64,000 nt of DNA from Corynebacterium hansenii. GTDB taxonomy: Bacteria; Actinomycetota; Actinomycetes; Mycobacteriales; Mycobacteriaceae. Below the pieces are notes generated by a model. The model ran no database searches and was not told the DNA's origin. It saw only the letters and a program-made list of their open reading frames with translations. Position numbers and translations under genes: made by a program. The stretch's first letter is position 1, and every line of letters begins with the position of its first letter. Shown here piece by piece: positions 61,144 to 64,000 of the stretch. Location of the stretch: NCBI RefSeq assembly GCF_030408795.1, contig NZ_CP047211.1, forward strand, positions 2,294,001-2,358,000, in the 5' to 3' direction.

Positions 61144-61612
61144 CGTCGATGGCGCGGAGCCTGCGTTGCGGTGAAGACGGGCGGGGCGCAGGCTCCGCCG
61201 GTCCTTCCTGCTGCTTGCCCTGGTCGTCCACGATGACCCACTCGTTCTCGCGAAGCCCGGCCGGCGACAGCCCGATGGAGTCGCCGAGGCGGAGCACTTG
61301 CGTCATGGTCGACGGCGAGGCGTCGGAGGCCTCCGACTTCACCGCCCAGCGGACGTAGTGGGCGATCGTCAGCCACCGCCATTCCTGGTGCACCCAGGCT
61401 GCCGCTTGCGGGAATCTCCACATGCGCTTCCAGATCGCGCGCTCTCGCGGGGAACCGGTGGGCAGTGGCCACTTCGGGATTTTGCCGTCGTAGCCGGAAG
61501 CCGGGAGCCGGGTGAATCCGTCCGGCAAGCCGCGGGCGTCCGACCGTTTCGAGGTCGGATCAGGGGCCGGGCCAGAGCGGTTTCGCGCTCCGCCAGATCC
61601 GACTCCACCCAT
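61136..61612 (-). CDS. terminase small subunit-like protein
   Basis: A 158-residue protein directly before the large terminase. The N-terminus 'MGGVGSGGARNRSGPAPDPT' and 'LPASGYDGKIPKWPLP' are typical of actinophage proteins at this place, and the helical middle ('QAAAWVHQEWRWLTIAHYVR') suits a small terminase, which recognises the packaging site. GGGAGG is upstream of the start. Direct DNA binding is inferred. Confidence 0.75.
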   Translation of the reverse strand: MGGVGSGGARNRSGPAPDPTSKRSDARGLPDGFTRLPASGYDGKIPKWPLPTGSPRERAIWKRMWRFPQAAAWVHQEWRWLTIAHYVRWAVKSEASDASPSTMTQVLRLGDSIGLSPAGLRENEWVIVDDQGKQQEGPAEPAPRPSSPQRRLRAIDGA

Positions 61613-61747
61613 TCAAAAACACCTCCCGACCTGCTGTTTTTTGAACTATGCGCACCCTTTTCTCACCTCCGGCGCGGCGCAGGCCGCCGGGCCGGTCGGT
61701 GCACCCCCCTGGGGCCTGGGGCTGCGGCTGCGCTACTCACCCGGGCT

Positions 61748-62113
61748 TCACGTTCGGTACCTCTGTCCGGTGGCCTGCCCGTGGCGGGAGTTGCACGACC
61801 GGCACAGTACCGTCAGCGGGCCGGCACCTTCCCCGGTGTCGGCCACCGCGTGCGAGTGCTCAGCGGTGAGGTCTCCTTCGGAAACCGCGTGCGGCGCCCG
61901 GCCGAAACCGGGGCACCACCACCCGTTGACGGATACCCATGCCCGGACGGTCGCGGCGCGGCGCTTGCGCTCCGCCCAATCGCGGGTGCGCTTGGTCGGC
62001 ACGGTTGCCCGTTGCCAGCGTTCGTACTCGGCAAGGTGCCGGCGGCAGCGCCCGAAGGACACCGCAAGCTCCGGGCACCCGGGCTCCGAGCAGACGGTCC
62101 TCGCTCGGGCCAT
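61748..62113 (-). CDS. HNH endonuclease beside terminase
   Basis: A 121-residue HNH nuclease. 'CSEPGCPELAVSFGRC' and 'CRSCNSRHGQ' give the zinc cysteines, with the active 'LTAEHSHAVADTG' region between. HNH proteins next to terminase are common in siphoviruses and help cut concatemers during cos packaging. This one is followed by a 134-bp gap where the cos site could lie. Confidence 0.85.
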   Translation of the reverse strand: MARARTVCSEPGCPELAVSFGRCRRHLAEYERWQRATVPTKRTRDWAERKRRAATVRAWVSVNGWWCPGFGRAPHAVSEGDLTAEHSHAVADTGEGAGPLTVLCRSCNSRHGQATGQRYRT

Positions 62114-62225
62114 CAGCGCCCCGATCCCAGTGAAGGGTGGTGCAACGACAAACGCCGCGTGCCTCCCGTATCCGGGCAGCCGCGACGATCAAGCGCAGCG
62201 TACCACACAACGTGGGCACCGCTGG

Positions 62226-62891
62226 TCACAGCGCTGCACCATGATCGGTCGCGCGCGTCGCCGCAGTCCGCTCGTCCATGCCGCGCGCCCATTCAACGAC
62301 CTCGGCAAGCCGGTACTTGCGGCCGCCGTCATCGTCGTGCCGTACGCCGATGGCGCCCTGCTCTCCCCATCTCCTGATGCTGCGGCGGGACACGCGGACG
62401 CCCAACACTTCACAGGCCCTGGCCATCTCCAGCTCCGTGCCCCACTGCTCGGCGACGGGTGTGCGTGGTGGCGCATCCGGTGCAGCGGCCGGAGCCGGCG
62501 GGTCAACCAGGTCGGCCACCTCGCGGGCGGACTGGGCGATATGTCCGGCGAGCTCACGAGCCCACGGCATCTCGCTGATGACCGGGAGCTGCGCATGCAG
62601 GTGCGCGGCCACCACGTGCATCTCGTTGCCGCCCGGCGCGCCAACCCCGGCAGTGCTGGCCAGGCGCATGCACCACCGGGCCATGCGCACGCCGACGTCC
62701 ATGCGCACCTGCATCACCCGCAGTACCGCCGGCGGGCGGGAGCCCGGGCGCTTGGCAGGGCGGCCAGCGTTCGTCCCGGAAGAGGGAGTCGTCGGCTCCA
62801 GCATGTCGGCGAGCAACGGGCCCAGGACCTCCAGCGTGTGCAGGTCACGGCCCAGCATGTCCTGCTCGACTTCAGTCAAGTAGTTCTCCAT
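62226..62891 (-). CDS. phage protein with C-terminal MerR/excisionase-like HTH
   Basis: A 221-residue protein. The N-terminal two thirds are helical with Pro/Ala linkers ('LHTLEVLGPLLADMLEP', 'WARELAGHIAQSAREVADLV'). The C-terminus ('MARACEVLGVRVSRRSIRRW', 'GEQGAIGVRHDDDGGRKYRL', 'AEVVEWARG') is a winged helix-turn-helix of the MerR/excisionase type. It may regulate late genes or bind the packaging site. Start overlaps the stop of the large HNH gene by one base. Confidence 0.75.
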   Translation of the reverse strand: MENYLTEVEQDMLGRDLHTLEVLGPLLADMLEPTTPSSGTNAGRPAKRPGSRPPAVLRVMQVRMDVGVRMARWCMRLASTAGVGAPGGNEMHVVAAHLHAQLPVISEMPWARELAGHIAQSAREVADLVDPPAPAAAPDAPPRTPVAEQWGTELEMARACEVLGVRVSRRSIRRWGEQGAIGVRHDDDGGRKYRLAEVVEWARGMDERTAATRATDHGAAL

Positions 62892-64000
62892 CAGCGCCTG
62901 CGCTTCCTTCTCGATCTCGAACCCCTGGTCTTCTTCCGGGAAGAGGGCATGCGGCGGCCAGGCTCTGCCCGGCCCTCCACAGGCCCAGCCCCACCCGACC
63001 CGACCCGGCCCGTCCCGGACAGTCCAGATCTGTCAGCCCTGCGATCTAGATCCGGGATAGATCCCAGATCTAGATCCGGAGGCGGCGGCGGATCATCCGG
63101 CGCCGCGGCCGCCGGCGGCGGTGGGGCAGGCCGCGGCAGCTGTGCATCGGTGGGCTTGTGCGTGCTCCCGCTGGCGGCGAGGTCGCTAGCCCTGGGGTGG
63201 ATACGGTCGGAGTGCTCGTGCGCCGGCTGGCTGCCGGGTCGATGCTGCATATGCGTGCTCCCGCTGGCGGCGGGGTCGCTAGCCCATTCGGGAATGGCGG
63301 CGACGTCGTCGTCCCATTCGGTGGTGGGCTTCGTGCTCCCGCTGGAGGCGAGGTCGCTGCCCTGGTGGTGGGCACCCGGCATGTGCGTGCTCCCGCTGGA
63401 GGCGAGGTCGCTAGCCGGGTGCGGCTGCTCTGCGTTCGCCGGCTGGCTGCCGGGTCGCGGTTGAATAGCGGTATCCGACTGGTTGCCGGGTCGCTCCGGG
63501 TTGCCCGGCTGGTTGCCGGGTCTCGGGTGCGCGAGGGGCAGCTGCTCCTGGCGCGGGTCTTCGTCCAGGGACAGGCCGAACATCTCGGCCCATCCCTTGC
63601 GCGCCCAGAAGGCGCGGGTGCTGTCGGTGTATCGGGGGCGGTTCGGGGCGGGCAGCAACCACAGCCCGGCCGATCCGTTGGCGTCGCCATCGTTACGCTT
63701 CGAGTTGCAGCTGCGGCACGCCACGACCATGTCGTCCGGGCCGAGATCATCGCCCCGGCGCAGGTGGTCGTAGGTCGCGCCACGGTTGCCTCGGCGGTCG
63801 GCCCACTCGACGGAGACGCCGCACCATCGGCAGCAATCGCCGTCGCGGTGCCGGACGTGCGCGATGAGTTCCTCGTCGCGGTTGTCGCGCTTGCGCTGAC
63901 GGTCGTTCTCGACCTGCCATGCCTCCTTGAAATCCACGAACTCCACGTCCTTGAGCAGCTTCCACTGCTCGACGTCGCCACCTTGGTCGATCCTCGTCAT
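62891..64000 (-). CDS. HNH nuclease domain protein with repeat-rich C-terminal half
   Basis: 369 residues from an ATG at the very edge; the frame could extend beyond. Residues ~40-130 are an HNH nuclease ('RDGDCCRWCGVSVEWADRRG', 'ATYDHLRRGDDLGPDD', 'VVACRSCNSKRNDGDA'). The rest is low complexity: repeats of SDLASSGSTHM and RPGNQP/RPGSQP types, then a Pro/Ala stretch and a basic tail. The repeats are conserved at DNA level. A phage replication-linked or packaging nuclease is likely; the exact role is unknown. Confidence 0.75.
   Translation of the reverse strand: MTRIDQGGDVEQWKLLKDVEFVDFKEAWQVENDRQRKRDNRDEELIAHVRHRDGDCCRWCGVSVEWADRRGNRGATYDHLRRGDDLGPDDMVVACRSCNSKRNDGDANGSAGLWLLPAPNRPRYTDSTRAFWARKGWAEMFGLSLDEDPRQEQLPLAHPRPGNQPGNPERPGNQSDTAIQPRPGSQPANAEQPHPASDLASSGSTHMPGAHHQGSDLASSGSTKPTTEWDDDVAAIPEWASDPAASGSTHMQHRPGSQPAHEHSDRIHPRASDLAASGSTHKPTDAQLPRPAPPPPAAAAPDDPPPPPDLDLGSIPDLDRRADRSGLSGTGRVGSGGAGPVEGRAEPGRRMPSSRKKTRGSRSRRKRRR
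63161..63416. repeat. four dispersed 31-bp repeats inside the large HNH gene
   Basis: Copies at 63161-63191, 63254-63284, 63332-63361 and 63386-63416 share CGTGCTCCCGCTGG and GGTCGCTAGCC with very few changes, spaced 93, 78 and 54 bp (all multiples of three). A second motif (GGCTGGTTGCCGGGTC-like) occurs near 63225, 63440, 63478 and 63505. Silent positions are kept, which suggests recent duplication or a DNA-level role. Confidence 0.7.

Larger units (their letters stand above)
36395..64000. mobile_element. prophage, structural half (continues beyond the window)
   Basis: Starting at the 3' end of tRNA-Gln: candidate arm sites, a plus-strand accessory unit, then minus-strand lysis, tail, head, packaging and HNH genes in the order of an HK97-like siphovirus. 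Integrase, repressor and replication genes are absent here, so they lie right of 64 kb. All structural genes are open and overlapping, so the phage looks largely intact, apart from the terminase gene being in two frames. Confidence 0.92.

Noticed and set aside
63161..63416. Possible CRISPR array in the HNH gene
   Set aside because: Spacings of the repeats are unequal, the repeats are in frame within a coding gene, and there are no cas genes.

Overview
The window is GC-rich DNA from an actinobacterium, most likely Corynebacterium. The evidence is mycothiol metabolism (mca), a DtxR-like iron box, TANNNT promoters that sit directly on start codons, and gene orders shared with the Mycobacteriales: TetR-mfd-mazG-transglycosylase-eno-divIC-DUF501-ppx, and mca beside a small membrane protein, a DUF4307 gene and greA. 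The species cannot be fixed from the sequence alone. The window has a chromosomal part (1 to about 36.4 kb) and the structural half of a siphovirus-type prophage (about 36.4 to 64 kb).

Chromosome, 1-16.4 kb: the end of an aldo/keto reductase gene; a TetR regulator overlapping an MFS drug-efflux gene; a GNAT acetyltransferase; a LysR-effector-like protein divergent from DUF5997 and an alpha/beta hydrolase; a 1 kb gene-free stretch with tandem repeats, a large palindrome, a bidirectional terminator and an iron box; an acyl-CoA dehydrogenase; a sulfur-handling cluster (a CxxC membrane protein, a DsrE-like protein, and a sulfide:quinone-oxidoreductase-like flavoprotein fused to a DsrC/TusE-like tail); a SUKH-like protein; an enoyl-CoA hydratase; glyA; chrA; coaA.

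Chromosome, 16.4-36.4 kb: a flavodoxin, uppS, a DAHP synthase behind a long structured leader, a small membrane protein, mca, a DUF4307 gene, greA with a terminator-like hairpin in its leader, a 700 bp gene-free stretch holding two copies of a 68-nt palindromic element, a BI-1 family membrane protein, DUF5709, gabD2, a tRNA-Leu(UAA) with a short variable loop, ppx-DUF501-divIC, eno, an LpqU-like transglycosylase, mazG-mfd-TetR, and tRNA-Gln(UUG).

Prophage: it starts just after the intact tRNA-Gln, with candidate integrase arm sites. Next comes a plus-strand two-gene unit (RelA/SpoT synthetase-domain protein plus a 72-residue partner) in lower-GC DNA, closed by a strong terminator; its position and layout resemble phage-borne toxic alarmone-synthetase defence modules. 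All other phage genes run on the minus strand, read from 64 kb downward: HNH, HTH protein, HNH, small terminase, large terminase in two frames, portal, MuF head protein with a C-terminal zinc metallopeptidase followed at once by a 63-residue ORF, scaffold, capsid, connectors, tail terminator, tail tube, tail chaperone pair in a -1 frame relation, tape measure with cell-wall hydrolase domains, tail genes, two-domain endolysin, holin and a coiled-coil membrane protein. Integrase, repressor and replication genes are not in the window and should lie beyond 64 kb.

The most promising leads are the RelA/SpoT two-gene unit, the MuF-metallopeptidase with its possible immunity gene, and the flavoprotein-DsrC fusion.
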